Shown: positions 28,401 to 37,024 of the stretch, piece after piece
How positions within the stretch are numbered: the stretch's first letter is position 1
How the letters are laid out: each line of letters starts with the position of its first letter
Source of the DNA: Methanocaldococcus sp.
Lineage (GTDB): Archaea > AGJL01 > Methanococci > Methanococcales > Methanocaldococcaceae
Assembly (NCBI RefSeq): GCF_024490875.1
Contig: NZ_JACCLX010000016.1
Location: 62,001-126,000, forward strand
Reading direction: 5' to 3'
Length of the DNA: 64,000 nucleotides
Program-made: the position numbers and the translations under genes
The notes under the pieces: model-generated
The model's database searches: none
Told to the model about the DNA's origin: nothing
The model's input: only the letters and a program-made list of their open reading frames with translations

Positions 28401-30343
28401 GATAGTTGTTTTAACAACTCCTCTATATTCTTCTGGTCTGTAAATTGTTCCCCATTAACTTTTTTAATTGATGTATATATAGGAATATACACATTGTTTT
28501 CTATCTTTACTCCATAAAATCCTTCTTTTGTAACTAAATCAAATACATGTCCTCCACTAGCAGTTATAATTAAATTTATGTCTCCTATACAAACTTCATA
28601 AACATTTCTATTGTTTATCTTCCTAATTGAAGGTTTTCCAAAGAAACTTGCAATAGTTCTTGCCTTGTTTGGACTTTCTACAACCATTAAAACAGATTTT
28701 AGTAAATCAGGAATTTTTCCAGTAATTCTTCCTTTTTTAATTTTTTCCCTAAGTTCATCAATTTTTTTAATTAACTCCTCTATGTTAATTTCATCTATCT
28801 TTTTAAATTCACTTTCGTACATAAAAAGCATATACTTGTTAAGATACTCAAAAATATCTTTTTCATCAACCAACACTATACTTGCTCCTTTAGTTAAACC
28901 AAACTCTGTCATTCTTGATGTTCTTCCAGATGCTTGAATATATGTTTTTACATCTGGAATTAATAATAAATACTCATTATCCTCTACTCTTATAGAGAAA
29001 TTTTTTATCTTCAATTTTTCAGAAACTATTTCTTTAATCTCCTCTAAGGTTTTCCCTTCAATATCTATATCTTCTTTTAATTCACCTTTTTCTTTTAATT
29101 TCTCAATATATTCTTTTAACTTGATTTTAAACTTAGGAACTCCATAGAATATAGCATATCTAACCCTTTCGGGCATATCTAAACCTCTAACTAAAACTCC
29201 GTAGTAAGAGGCTACACCAATCAAAACATCTAATTTCCCTTCTCTAAAATCATCAAATCCTTTTTTATCTTTTGAGTGTATTAACTTTGCCTTTATACCA
29301 TTTTTAATTAAAAATTCTTCAATCTCTTTTGCTTTTTCAACTCCATAATCTATTGAGACAAATATAAGTCCTCCACTACCAAATATTTTTATATATTCTA
29401 ATATTTTATTTAAACTAAGTTCTTCATCATATATATCTTCAACATCTCTAAGTTTGTTCATTCCATAGCCAATTTCAAAATTCAACAATTCCCTATAAAG
29501 TTTTACTCTATCTCCATAACTCTTTCCAGTGGCTGAGGCAATTATTAAACATCCATATTTTATTTTTGACAATTTTTTCTTTAATATTTCTCTCTTTTTT
29601 AATGCATCTTCTATCTTTCCAATTTTTATTAGGTATATTATTTTATACGCTTCATTAATTATTTCATCGTCAAATCCCAACAATTTTAAAGTTCTATCAA
29701 CATTTTTAGATGCCTTTAATAATGCATCAACATCATCCACAAATATAAAGTCAAATTTTGTGTTTGGAGGATTTTTTGCCAAATAGTTTGAAGTTGTTAT
29801 CAGTATATCGAAATCATTGTTGTCTATTTTCTCTTTAACTTCCTTCTTTTCTTTTGTAGATAATTCTGAATGATAGGCAACAACATTTATTTTTAAATTA
29901 TTTTTATCTATCAAAGAGATAATTCTTTCATAGGTTTGTTTTATCAATAAAGTTGTAGGTAAGATTATATAACATTTTTTTCCTTTTTTTGCTAAGAATA
30001 AACTCATCAATACTCCAAAGAAACTCTTCCCCACACCAGTTGGGGCAACAATTGAAAAACTTTTATTTTTTAAAACTCTCTTAGCCCACATTCTTTGAAT
30101 ACTCAACAACTCATAGCCCAAACTTTTTACAAATTCCTCAAATTCTTTAAACTCATTTAATATTTTGCAATAATCTTTTAAATTTTTTAAAGTTTTTTCT
30201 TCTCTAAGTTTTTTACATAATTCTAAGTTATCTTTAACATATTCATCCTTTAAGCATTTTTCACATACTCCTACTTCAAATCTTTCGCTATAAATCTCTC
30301 CATTACAGTTAGGGCACATTTCTTTAAATATCATAGGTATCAT
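25499..30343 (-). CDS. rgy: Reverse gyrase with intein
   Basis: Reverse gyrase adds positive supercoils and marks hyperthermophiles. The precursor is about 1614 residues, of which 495 are intein, leaving a 1119-residue enzyme. In order: an N-terminal zinc finger (CPNCNGE, CEKC), a helicase-like module with Walker A SIVAPTGVGKSFF and FVDDVDALL, the Toprim segment VVESPNKARTIASFF with ATDIDTEGEKIGYD, and the topoisomerase IA domain with catalytic Tyr in TYHRTSS (residue 1364 of the precursor). The frame stays open to 30481, but the upstream 46 residues are hydrophobic leader-like translation of the promoter. The ATG at 30343 has a GGTG site and precedes the zinc finger closely. Divergent from taw3. 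Confidence 0.93.
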   Translation of the reverse strand: MIPMIFKEMCPNCNGEIYSERFEVGVCEKCLKDEYVKDNLELCKKLREEKTLKNLKDYCKILNEFKEFEEFVKSLGYELLSIQRMWAKRVLKNKSFSIVAPTGVGKSFFGVLMSLFLAKKGKKCYIILPTTLLIKQTYERIISLIDKNNLKINVVAYHSELSTKEKKEVKEKIDNNDFDILITTSNYLAKNPPNTKFDFIFVDDVDALLKASKNVDRTLKLLGFDDEIINEAYKIIYLIKIGKIEDALKKREILKKKLSKIKYGCLIIASATGKSYGDRVKLYRELLNFEIGYGMNKLRDVEDIYDEELSLNKILEYIKIFGSGGLIFVSIDYGVEKAKEIEEFLIKNGIKAKLIHSKDKKGFDDFREGKLDVLIGVASYYGVLVRGLDMPERVRYAIFYGVPKFKIKLKEYIEKLKEKGELKEDIDIEGKTLEEIKEIVSEKLKIKNFSIRVEDNEYLLLIPDVKTYIQASGRTSRMTEFGLTKGASIVLVDEKDIFEYLNKYMLFMYESEFKKIDEINIEELIKKIDELREKIKKGRITGKIPDLLKSVLMVVESPNKARTIASFFGKPSIRKINNRNVYEVCIGDINLIITASGGHVFDLVTKEGFYGVKIENNVYIPIYTSIKKVNGEQFTDQKNIEELLKQLSKSGEKVNFMDSKENIEIIREIADEVDAIFIATDIDTEGEKIGYDIALNSMPFNKNIYRVGFNEITKRAILKAVESFKKGEELKLDENKVKGQVVRRIEDRWIGFRLSQKLWEVFNKNYLSAGRVQTPVLGWIIERYNEHKIKVPYLSLKLENDIYIGKVWEKEFDKDEVEVEVKIYEKEINPLPPFTTDTLLEESTKRFNLSADEVMAIAQELFELGLCLTPDTYVVLGDGRIETIEDIVNIQEGNILSLDLDDLSIKKDIVTKFWKLRYTGNLRKIILSNNYEIKATPDHHLLVLRDNQLRWISAKDIKENDYIAMPFNYKVDRKPISLLNLLKYLDITDVLIEFDENSRIFEKIEEFIRKNIKTSTKYKYLRNKRVPLKYLIKWNFNLDEVEKEAKYIYKSVAGTKKIPLFKLDERFWYFVGLVLGDGSIQNSKIKIAQTPLKDVKTILDETFPFLHNWISGNQVNISNPIIAEILRKLGTREGKLNGIIFSLPENYVNALIAGYFDTDGCFSLLYNKNVKKHNLRMLLTSKRKEVLEKIGIYLNSIGILNRLHKDKNRIYSLIISNKSLETFKEKIAKYLRIRKEAFERGYNTYREEHGEGFGCDLLPVKEIFEKLTFKIGRKYILKDSKIYIENWYKEKTNNIPRNKLKTVLKYVNNSEYKEFLEKIVDGEISFVRVKNVEDIFYDGYVYDLTIKNNQNFISNGVISHNCTYHRTSSTRVSLDGMRVAKEYLKLNNLEDYLKNREYFMEGAHECIRPTKPMDTEELIEFLKESNIKLTKNHIKVYDLIFRRFIASQMKEAIVEYEEIYIKDLDEKIEGYIDIKFDGWSRIYNLKLKKLPKIEKNYLKVLEKSIKKVPKVPLYDEGEVIKLMKERGIGRPSTYAQIIKKLLDRGYVIKSKGKNKLIPTKLGIEVYNYLISHYPHLISEERTRELEEIMDKIENGEVDYLEVLRTLYEEILSIK
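26261..27745 (-). mobile_element. Intein with LAGLIDADG homing endonuclease in reverse gyrase
   Basis: A 495-residue in-frame insertion that splices itself out of the protein. It starts with Cys (CLTPDTYVVLGDG, block A) and has KATPDHHLLVL (block B, with the conserved His). The two LAGLIDADG helices are VGLVLGDGSI and IAGYFDTDGCF, both keeping the acidic residue needed for DNA cutting. It ends YDGYVYDLTIKN, then GVISHN, followed by Cys+1. The joined product reads ELGLCTYHRTSS, so the element sits two residues before the catalytic tyrosine. M. jannaschii reverse gyrase has an intein of nearly the same length, to my memory at the same site. Confidence 0.95.
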
Positions 30344-30362
30344 AATAAACACCAAAATTATT

Positions 30363-30380
30363 AATAAATAATTATTTATT
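30363..30380. repeat. 18-base perfect palindrome between rgy and taw3
   Basis: AATAAATAATTATTTATT reads the same on both strands. It lies midway between the divergent starts at 30343 and 30430. It may be a two-way promoter element or a protein binding site, but it is made only of A and T and could be chance in so A+T-rich a genome. Confidence 0.35.
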
Positions 30381-30429
30381 TTTGATTTCAACAAAATTGG
30401 TTTAAAAACTTTTTGCTTTGAGTGAGAGT

Positions 30430-31014
30430 ATGAGATTTGAAGATGACAAAAAAAGAACATTGATAAATTTAGAATTAGCAATTAGGGAGAACTTAGTAGA
30501 TAAAGATATAATTCCAATACTTGAAAAAATAAACAGTTTAGAAAATTATTACACTACGAGTTCTTGCATAGGTAGAGTAGGAATTATGGAAATACCAAAA
30601 GATAAGAATCCTAAAATATATTCAAAGTGGTTAGGTAAATGGCATCACTATGCCACATACGAAGAGATGTTTAACTCCCTAAAAAATATTTCCAATGAGA
30701 AAAATTATATTATCTTTGTTATGAACTCTCCAATATTACATATAGCATCAAAAGATATTGATTCAGCAAAAAAAATGCTTGAATTAGCAATACATTCTGG
30801 TTTAAAAAGTTCTTCAATAAAATCAATATCTAAGAAAAGGATAATTGTTGAAATTTTAACTACCTATAAAGTAGATGCTCCAATAGGAGAAGATGGAAAG
30901 ATATTTGTAGATAACAATTACTTAAAGTTTTTATTAGATTATAGCAATTCCAAACTCAAAAGAGCGAGAGAAATTTTTATGAGATGGGTAAATAATTTAG
31001 ATAAACTAAAATAA
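30430..31014 (+). CDS. taw3: tRNA wybutosine-synthesis methyltransferase Taw3
   Basis: Taw3 (TYW3 family) methylates the N4 position during wyosine-derivative formation at G37 of tRNA-Phe. The 194-residue protein has the family core: YYTTSSCIGRVGIMEIP near residue 40, KWLGKWHHYATYEEM with the conserved His residues, and later GLKSSSIKSISKKRIIVE. The frame opens with TTG at 30418, but GTGAG within it is the ribosome binding site for the ATG at 30430. Other wyosine genes (taw1, taw2) are not in the window. It is followed after 33 bases by hef. Confidence 0.9.
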   Translation: MRFEDDKKRTLINLELAIRENLVDKDIIPILEKINSLENYYTTSSCIGRVGIMEIPKDKNPKIYSKWLGKWHHYATYEEMFNSLKNISNEKNYIIFVMNSPILHIASKDIDSAKKMLELAIHSGLKSSSIKSISKKRIIVEILTTYKVDAPIGEDGKIFVDNNYLKFLLDYSNSKLKRAREIFMRWVNNLDKLK

Positions 31015-31047
31015 TATATTAAATTTAAAACTAAGAGTAGGATGGAT

Positions 31048-33381
31048 ATGTATATAGAGCATCCATTAATAAAACCAAAAACATTAGAGGCGAGGTTGTA
31101 TCAACAGATTATAGCGGCAAATGCTTTAAAGAAAAAGACATTGTGCGTTTTACCCACTGGTTTGGGAAAAACTGCAATTGCTATATTGGTCATAGTGGGT
31201 ATTTTAACAAAAAAAGATGGTAAAGTTTTAATTTTAGCCCCTTCGAGACCTTTAGTAGAGCAACATTGTAGAAGGCTAAAAGAAGTCTTAAACATTGATG
31301 AAAATAAAATAATAGCATTAACTGGAAAAATTCCTCCAAAAAAAAGAGTTGAGTTATATAAAAAAGGTAAAATATTTGTTGCCACTCCTCAAGTTATTGA
31401 AAATGACATTATTGCTAAAAGGATTAATATAGAGGAGTTTGTATTGTTAATTGCAGATGAGGCACATCACACAGTTGGAGACCATTCCTATGCATTTGTA
31501 TCTAAGGCATTTAAAGATAAATGTCATATTTTAGGATTAACTGCCTCTCCCGGGGCTGATATTGATAGATTAATGGAAATCTGTGAAAACTTAGGAATAG
31601 AGCATGTTGAAGTTAGAACTGAGGATGACGAAGATGTAAAGCCATACATTGCCAAAGTTAGATTAATTCCAATAAGATTAGATTTACCAGAAGAATTTAA
31701 AAAAGCGTTAAAATTAATAAATGAAGCGTTAAAAGATAGATTAAAATTTTTAAAGGATTTTGGAGTTATAGATTCTATTAATGTAACAAAAACTGAACTC
31801 ATTGAACTAAATTCTAAGTTATTCGCCTACGATGAAGAGGTTAAATATGAACTTATAAGAGTGTGTTCAGAGGCTTTAAAGTTAATGCACGCCAAGGATT
31901 TATTAGAAAGTCAGGGAAAAAGTGTATTTTTAAACTATATAAATAAATTGTCTTTACAAAGAACTAAATCTGCTAAATCAATAGTAAATGACGAAAGAAT
32001 TAGAAAGGCAGTAAATATATTATTAAAGACAGATGTAGAACATCCAAAACTGAATAAAGTTGTTGAAAAGGTTAAAAGTATTTTGAAAAAAAATGAAGAT
32101 GAAAGAATTATAATATTCACGCAGTATAGAGACACTGTTGAGAAATTAGTTAATATCTTACACCAAAATGGAATTAAGGCGATAAAGTTTATTGGTCAAG
32201 CAAGTAAAGAAGGAAAAGGAATGACTCAAAAACAGCAAATAGAAGCAATAGAGAAGTTTAAAAAAGAAGGAAATGTTTTAGTTTCTACAAGCGTATCTGA
32301 GGAAGGGATAGATATTCCAGCGGTAAATTATGTTATCTTTTACGAGCCTGTGCCATCAGAAATTAGATTTATTCAAAGAAGAGGTAGAGCGATGAGAGGA
32401 GAAGGAGGGAGAGCTTATATATTAATAGCTAAAGGAACATCTGATGAAGCATATTATAGAAGTGCTTTGTATAAAGAAAAAGAGATGAAAAGACTCTTAA
32501 AAAATATATGTTATTTGTTGAACAAAAGATTACAGAAAAAATTAGAGATGGAGAATAAAAGAATAGAAGAGCCTAAAAAAGAAACTATAATAGAAAAAGA
32601 TACAGTAACAACAATAGATACTAAAAAAGTAGTAGAGATAGAAAGTAAAGAAGAGAACAAAGAGAAAGAAAAAAAGACTTTAACAATATTGGACTTTATT
32701 AAGCAGTTTGAAGAAAAATCTAAAAGTAAGGTTGAAGAAACTGACGAAGACAAAATTGAAAAACCCATTAAGATTATTGTGGATGTCAGAGAAAAAAATA
32801 TTGCCAAGTTATTACATAAATATGCTGATGTTGAACTAAAAACTTTAGAAGTTGGAGATTATGTTTTAAGTGATAGAGTTGTTGTTGAGAGAAAAACTTC
32901 CGAGGATTTTGTAAATTCAATAATTGATAAGAGGTTATTTTCACAGTTAAAAAATCTTAAAAAAGTTGAAAAACCGTTACTTATTATAGAAGGAGAAAAC
33001 TTTAGCAGAATACATGAAAATGCCTTAAAAGGAGCTATCTTATCAGTTATTTTTGACTTTGGAATACCAATATTATTTACAAAAAATGTTGATGAAACCG
33101 TTGATTTATTAATAAAAATTGCTGAAAAAGAGCAATTGAAAGAAAAAAGACCAATTACAATAAGATATGGAAAAACTACAATGAGTTTAAAAGAACAACA
33201 AAGGTTCATTGTTGAGAGTTTACCTGATGTTGGTGGTGCATTAGCTGATAGGTTATTAAAACATTTTAAAACTGTTGAAAGAGTATTTACAGCAAAAGAA
33301 GATGAATTAATGGAAGTTGAAGGAGTAGGAGAAGAGAGGGCTAAGAAAATTAGGAAAGTTTTAACAGTAAAATATGAGTAA
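31048..33381 (+). CDS. hef: Hef helicase/nuclease (FANCM/XPF family)
   Basis: Hef acts on stalled replication forks and branched DNA. The 777-residue protein combines an SF2 helicase (Walker A LPTGLGKTA, box LLIADEAHH, LTASPGAD, then SVSEEGIDIPAVNYV and QRRGRAMRG) with a charged linker (about 490-560), an XPF-type nuclease (IIVDVREK, VVERKTSEDF, the catalytic ERKxxxD) and tandem helix-hairpin-helix motifs (SLPDVGGALADRLL, VEGVGEERAKKI). An ATG at 31042 is also open. The ATG at 31048 is better spaced from a GGATG site. The gene ends just before fruB, which points the other way. Confidence 0.93.
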   Translation: MYIEHPLIKPKTLEARLYQQIIAANALKKKTLCVLPTGLGKTAIAILVIVGILTKKDGKVLILAPSRPLVEQHCRRLKEVLNIDENKIIALTGKIPPKKRVELYKKGKIFVATPQVIENDIIAKRINIEEFVLLIADEAHHTVGDHSYAFVSKAFKDKCHILGLTASPGADIDRLMEICENLGIEHVEVRTEDDEDVKPYIAKVRLIPIRLDLPEEFKKALKLINEALKDRLKFLKDFGVIDSINVTKTELIELNSKLFAYDEEVKYELIRVCSEALKLMHAKDLLESQGKSVFLNYINKLSLQRTKSAKSIVNDERIRKAVNILLKTDVEHPKLNKVVEKVKSILKKNEDERIIIFTQYRDTVEKLVNILHQNGIKAIKFIGQASKEGKGMTQKQQIEAIEKFKKEGNVLVSTSVSEEGIDIPAVNYVIFYEPVPSEIRFIQRRGRAMRGEGGRAYILIAKGTSDEAYYRSALYKEKEMKRLLKNICYLLNKRLQKKLEMENKRIEEPKKETIIEKDTVTTIDTKKVVEIESKEENKEKEKKTLTILDFIKQFEEKSKSKVEETDEDKIEKPIKIIVDVREKNIAKLLHKYADVELKTLEVGDYVLSDRVVVERKTSEDFVNSIIDKRLFSQLKNLKKVEKPLLIIEGENFSRIHENALKGAILSVIFDFGIPILFTKNVDETVDLLIKIAEKEQLKEKRPITIRYGKTTMSLKEQQRFIVESLPDVGGALADRLLKHFKTVERVFTAKEDELMEVEGVGEERAKKIRKVLTVKYE

Positions 33382-33387
33382 TGTTTT

Positions 33388-34236
33388 TTAATAAGGGACA
33401 GGCAAACCAAGTTCTTTTCTATGTTCAATCTCTTTCAGATTTTTCTCTTTTTTAGTTAGAGCTAATTTTTTAACTAATCCCAAGCCAGGTTTAACCTCTT
33501 CTATTGGTTTAACTTCTAAGTATCCATCTTCAACCATTTTGTTAAATATCTCTTCCCCTTTTGCAGTTCTTATAAAGACAGTACTCCATCCATCTGGGCT
33601 TCCAACGGAACCTGTTGAAATATCTGCTAACTCTGCAGTGTAGTCAGTGCATACATGACAAGCCACTTGCTCATAAGGATGGGTTTCTTTCAATTTAATT
33701 GCTTTTGTTTCTCCCCATTTTGTATAAACCCAAAACTTACCTTTACCAATATCTAATTTAACAACATCTTCCATCTTAACGCCACAGTGTTCTTCTACAA
33801 TTAACTTTAATCCATTGTATGGGAAGTTTTCCATACAGAAAATACCTATAATTAATGATATTTTATCAGGAATGTGTCTAAACCCTATTGGATACTTTAT
33901 TAACTTTCTTACAGCCCTAACTTGGCATGGAGTTCCTACAACTCCAATTTTTTCACAACCATATTCTCTAACAGCACTTTTCAATACAGATATATTAGGG
34001 CAGACGGTATATTTTGTTCCTGCCGCCTCTAAAACTTCCTCTGGCGTTGTAGCCACCTTAGGAATTGCTTTAAATTCTCCAGCATTATCTGCTACAATAA
34101 CTCCATCTAATATATTATTTTCTAAACCATAAATAAATGCAGTTGAAACTATACCACCATCTTGACATGTCTTTAAAACTTCTTTTAATGTACTTCTTGC
34201 TGAAACTACTTTCTTATAAGTTCCAAAAGGATCCAT
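33388..34236 (-). CDS. fruB: F420-reducing hydrogenase, beta subunit
   Basis: The subunit carries FAD, one iron-sulfur cluster and the coenzyme F420 site of the FrhABG complex. The 282 residues show [12 protein letters not shown] at the start, [26 protein letters not shown] and [17 protein letters not shown], where conserved cysteines bind the cluster, as in FrhB and related F420 oxidoreductases. Last gene of fruADGB, with a GAGGTGG site before the ATG. It sits 48 bases after fruG. Cytoplasmic. Confidence 0.94.
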   Translation of the reverse strand: MDPFGTYKKVVSARSTLKEVLKTCQDGGIVSTAFIYGLENNILDGVIVADNAGEFKAIPKVATTPEEVLEAAGTKYTVCPNISVLKSAVREYGCEKIGVVGTPCQVRAVRKLIKYPIGFRHIPDKISLIIGIFCMENFPYNGLKLIVEEHCGVKMEDVVKLDIGKGKFWVYTKWGETKAIKLKETHPYEQVACHVCTDYTAELADISTGSVGSPDGWSTVFIRTAKGEEIFNKMVEDGYLEVKPIEEVKPGLGLVKKLALTKKEKNLKEIEHRKELGLPVPY

Positions 34237-34284
34237 CTATTCCACCTCAAAAATTATTTATAAAATTTATACTGATTGAAATGA

Positions 34285-34968
34285 TTACTCTATTTTTTCA
34301 ATTAACTCTGGAAATCTAATTCTTGGACACTGTACTGAACAAACTCCACATTTAATACACAAATACTGAGTAACATTTGGTCTTCCATCTATCATTTCTA
34401 TTGCTCTTGTTGGACATGCTGCGGCACAGGTTCCACAACCCATACAGAGGGATTTATTAACTACTTTAATTAATAAATCACATCCACATGCTTCACTTCC
34501 TTTTTCTGCTAATTCAGCAAATGGTTGTAAATATTCCATATCTCCATTTAATGCCGCATTTATTACTGAAACAATTGCCTCTGGTGATGGAGGACATCCT
34601 GGAATTGCTAAATCTACTTTAATAACTTCCGTTAATGGAGAAAATGAACTATGAACTGGTTTAGATAACTGATTTCCTTTACTATATCTTGTAACCCCTC
34701 CCGTAGCAGCACAAGCTCCTAAGGCAACAACAATCTTTGCTTTTTCTCTAACCTCTTTGGCTATCTCTAAACTATGATGGTCTTCTAAACATACAGAACC
34801 TTCAACTAATGCAATATCACATTCTGGAATCTCTCTAACATCTGCCAATGTTTGACAATAAACTAACTCAATTGAATTTAAAACATCTAATAACTTCTCA
34901 TAAGTGTCTGTCAAAGAAACTAAGCATCCACAACAACTACACAATTGGATATGAGCAACTTTAACCAC
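34285..34968 (-). CDS. fruG: F420-reducing hydrogenase, gamma (small) subunit
   Basis: The small subunit passes electrons from the NiFe site through iron-sulfur clusters. Its 227 residues contain the proximal-cluster cysteines ([39 protein letters not shown]) and two C-terminal ferredoxin motifs ([24 protein letters not shown]). The frame opens with a GTG at 34977, but GGGGTGA there is the ribosome binding site, and GTG at 34968, giving a protein starting VKVAHIQLC, is the likely start. It overlaps the end of fruD slightly. Forms the complex with fruA and fruB. Confidence 0.94.
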   Translation of the reverse strand: MVKVAHIQLCSCCGCLVSLTDTYEKLLDVLNSIELVYCQTLADVREIPECDIALVEGSVCLEDHHSLEIAKEVREKAKIVVALGACAATGGVTRYSKGNQLSKPVHSSFSPLTEVIKVDLAIPGCPPSPEAIVSVINAALNGDMEYLQPFAELAEKGSEACGCDLLIKVVNKSLCMGCGTCAAACPTRAIEMIDGRPNVTQYLCIKCGVCSVQCPRIRFPELIEKIE

Positions 34969-34969
34969 A

Positions 34970-35521
34970 TTAATCACCCCTCAATTCTCTAAGAATTATA
35001 TTTACAGCCTTATCAACAGCCTTTTCAACTTCCTCACTTAACCCAATATAAACATCTGGTTCAGAAATATATTTTGCCTGACATCCAATAACATTAACCT
35101 CTATATTATATTTTTCAGCGACCTCTTTTAATAAAGAAGATAAAGGCCAATTGTGAGAATCTAATCTATCATATTTTGGATTTGGCAACTCATCTTTTTC
35201 AATTATTTTTATTTCTCCCGGTTTTAATCCCCAGTCTATTACATCAACAACAATTATTTTTTTTGTCTTTGAATTTTCATCTATCAATGTTAAAACTTGC
35301 TGAGGAGCCCCTGTTCCGGCATCTACTAAAGCTATTTTTTCTTTTTCTTTTTCAGTTAAGATTTTATTCAATTTTTCAATGACATGAACGCTAAAACCGT
35401 CATCGGCAAATAATATATTCCCACAGGCTAACACCATAACTTCTTTTTTTAGATAGGATGGTGTTAAATCAAACAATTCATCATCATAATCTTTTATTTC
35501 AGATTTCATAGTTTCATTCAT
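34970..35521 (-). CDS. fruD: Hydrogenase maturation protease for FruA
   Basis: This endopeptidase cuts the C-terminal tail of the NiFe large subunit after nickel is inserted. The 183-residue protein has the HycI/HyaD-family core: [18 protein letters not shown] (the nickel-sensing acidic residues), [12 protein letters not shown] and [15 protein letters not shown]. It lies directly after the SECIS element of fruA and before fruG. Two in-frame ATGs (35521 and 35509) are possible and neither has a strong GGTGA site, so the start is uncertain by four residues. Its substrate tail on FruA would be the roughly 15 residues after the last CxxCxxH histidine. Confidence 0.92.
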   Translation of the reverse strand: MNETMKSEIKDYDDELFDLTPSYLKKEVMVLACGNILFADDGFSVHVIEKLNKILTEKEKEKIALVDAGTGAPQQVLTLIDENSKTKKIIVVDVIDWGLKPGEIKIIEKDELPNPKYDRLDSHNWPLSSLLKEVAEKYNIEVNVIGCQAKYISEPDVYIGLSEEVEKAVDKAVNIILRELRGD

Positions 35522-35568
35522 TTTTATTTTTTAAGATTTTAATTTTAAACCCTATTATATGAGAAAAA

Positions 35569-35602
35569 GCCTCTCGGGTCCCTTTCGGGTTCCCCTCGAG
35601 GC
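35569..35602 (-). ncRNA. Archaeal SECIS element of fruA
   Basis: A G+C-rich 34-base hairpin in an A+T-rich region, starting at the first base after the fruA TAA stop. On the minus strand the outer helix is GCCUC/GAGGC. After a short G-A mismatch region GGG pairs with CCC. Then comes the diagnostic asymmetric loop GAA opposite A, an inner CCC/GGG helix and a GAAA tetraloop. This matches the archaeal SECIS consensus as I know it and sits in the 3' untranslated region, as in Methanococcales. It directs selenocysteine insertion at the UGA at 35678-35680. Confidence 0.93.
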
Positions 35603-36835
35603 TTATAACATTTTTCTAACTTCTATGGTTTCTTTTGACTCTTCATCCTTAACTATTATATGAGTAGCACATGACGCTCATATGTCATAGGCTCTCATTA
35701 TCACTTCAGCATATTGATGTGGATAACCCTCAATTGCCTTTTCAACTATTGGGAAGTTCCAAGTTGATGCCGCTATGATTCTATAGCTCTTTATTTTTCC
35801 ATCTTTTCCAACTTCTGCCATGTGTGTATTTGTTGCTCTTGGAGCTTCATGAACTCCAATTCCAAAACCATCTTTGTATTCAACCTCAGCTCTTGTCTTT
35901 CCATATATATTAACTTCATCTAAAATTTCTAAGGCTCTATAAACAGCTCCAAGGTTTTCTTGAGCTCTTGCTATGTTGATGTCTAAAGCACTACCTCCTG
36001 CTCTAAAGTTTCCAAATTTAACCAATCTTGCTCTTGGACCTCCTTCAGCAGGAACTCCTTCATATAAAGGAATTTGAACTGTTGTAGTGTGTATTGCCTC
36101 TTCATCATCATAGTATCTTTGAGGAGGAATTTCTACGACACTATCCCAGTTTATAGCATATCTATCTCCATATGTTGTGTGAGAGGCAATGTATGGGTAT
36201 TCATGAGACCCTAAATCAGGAATTCCCACATCTTCTAAGTATCTTTCAATTAATTCAGTGTATTTTTCATACAATTCATTAGCATCTTTTTCATACTGTC
36301 TTAATGCATAGTATAACCTTGACTTAGCTCTTTCAGTTATGTTTGTTCTCATTCCTCCAATTACAATGTTTGGAGGATGAATCCCTTCTCCACCTACAAT
36401 ATCAACTACTAACTGTCCAACTTTTCTCATTCTTTGAATTAATTTTATTAATTCGATTCTTAAATTAGTTTCATCTGGCTTTAAAAAGTCATCAATTGTT
36501 AATAAGTGGTGTAACGGATGAGAATGTAATCTATTTCCAAGTCCTACTAATTCCCTTAACAATAAACCATCATCAGGAACTTCACAGTCTATTGCATTTT
36601 CTATTGCTTCACAGGAAGCAATTCCATGAGTAGTTTGACAAATCCCACAGATTCTCATAACTGCGATTGGAGCAAACTCTGCTGGTTTGCCTTTTAACAT
36701 TGTTTCAAATCCTCTAACAGGAGTCGTATTTAAATAATATGCTTTATTTATAATTCCTTCATCATCAACTTCTAAAATCAGTTTCGCATGTCCTTCGTGT
36801 CTTGTTGTAGGCGTTATTTCTATTCTGTTAGTCAC
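35603..36835 (-). CDS. fruA: F420-reducing hydrogenase, selenocysteine-containing alpha (large) subunit
   Basis: The NiFe-site subunit of the F420-reducing hydrogenase. N-terminal ligands are in RICGICQTTHG. The C-terminal ligand motif, normally DPCxxCxxH, is interrupted by an in-frame TGA at 35678-35680. Reading it as selenocysteine (residue 386) gives YDI-Sec-ASCATH, which restores the motif. Translation then continues for about 15 residues to TAA at 35603-35605, ending VRKML, the tail removed by FruD. A SECIS hairpin follows the stop. I chose GTG at 36835 because a GGAGGTGA site lies 5 bases upstream. The ATG at 36850 would overlap that site. The protein is about 410 residues. Stopping at the TGA would be a misannotation. 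Confidence 0.95.
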
Positions 36836-36900
36836 AAAATTCACCTCCATAACAATAAGGCGATAAAAATAGAGAATAAAGTTTTGCTCATAAAATTTTT

Positions 36901-36909
36901 CTATATAAA
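36901..36909 (-). promoter_or_regulatory. TATA box of the fruADGB operon
   Basis: Minus strand reads TTTATATAG, about 66-75 bases upstream of the fruA GTG, with a second TATA-like GCATATATAA just before it. The leader would be about 40 bases. No clear operator was seen in the 190-base gap (36836-37024). Confidence 0.45.
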
Positions 36910-37024
36910 CTTATATATGCCCATATCTCTTTAAAAATATCAATATATGTTTTTAGTTTTTTAGATATGTTAAAAAAAGTAATTTCTTATTATTTTTGAA
37001 ATAAAATATAATTAAAAAATAATA

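Noticed and set aside
30344-30481. N-terminal extension of reverse gyrase by 46 residues
   Set aside because: It would overlap the taw3 start and translate the promoter. A GGTG site marks the ATG at 30343.
35678-35680. In-frame TGA in the hydrogenase large subunit read as a nonsense mutation or pseudogene
   Set aside because: The motif continues after the TGA and a SECIS hairpin follows the next stop, so selenocysteine explains it.
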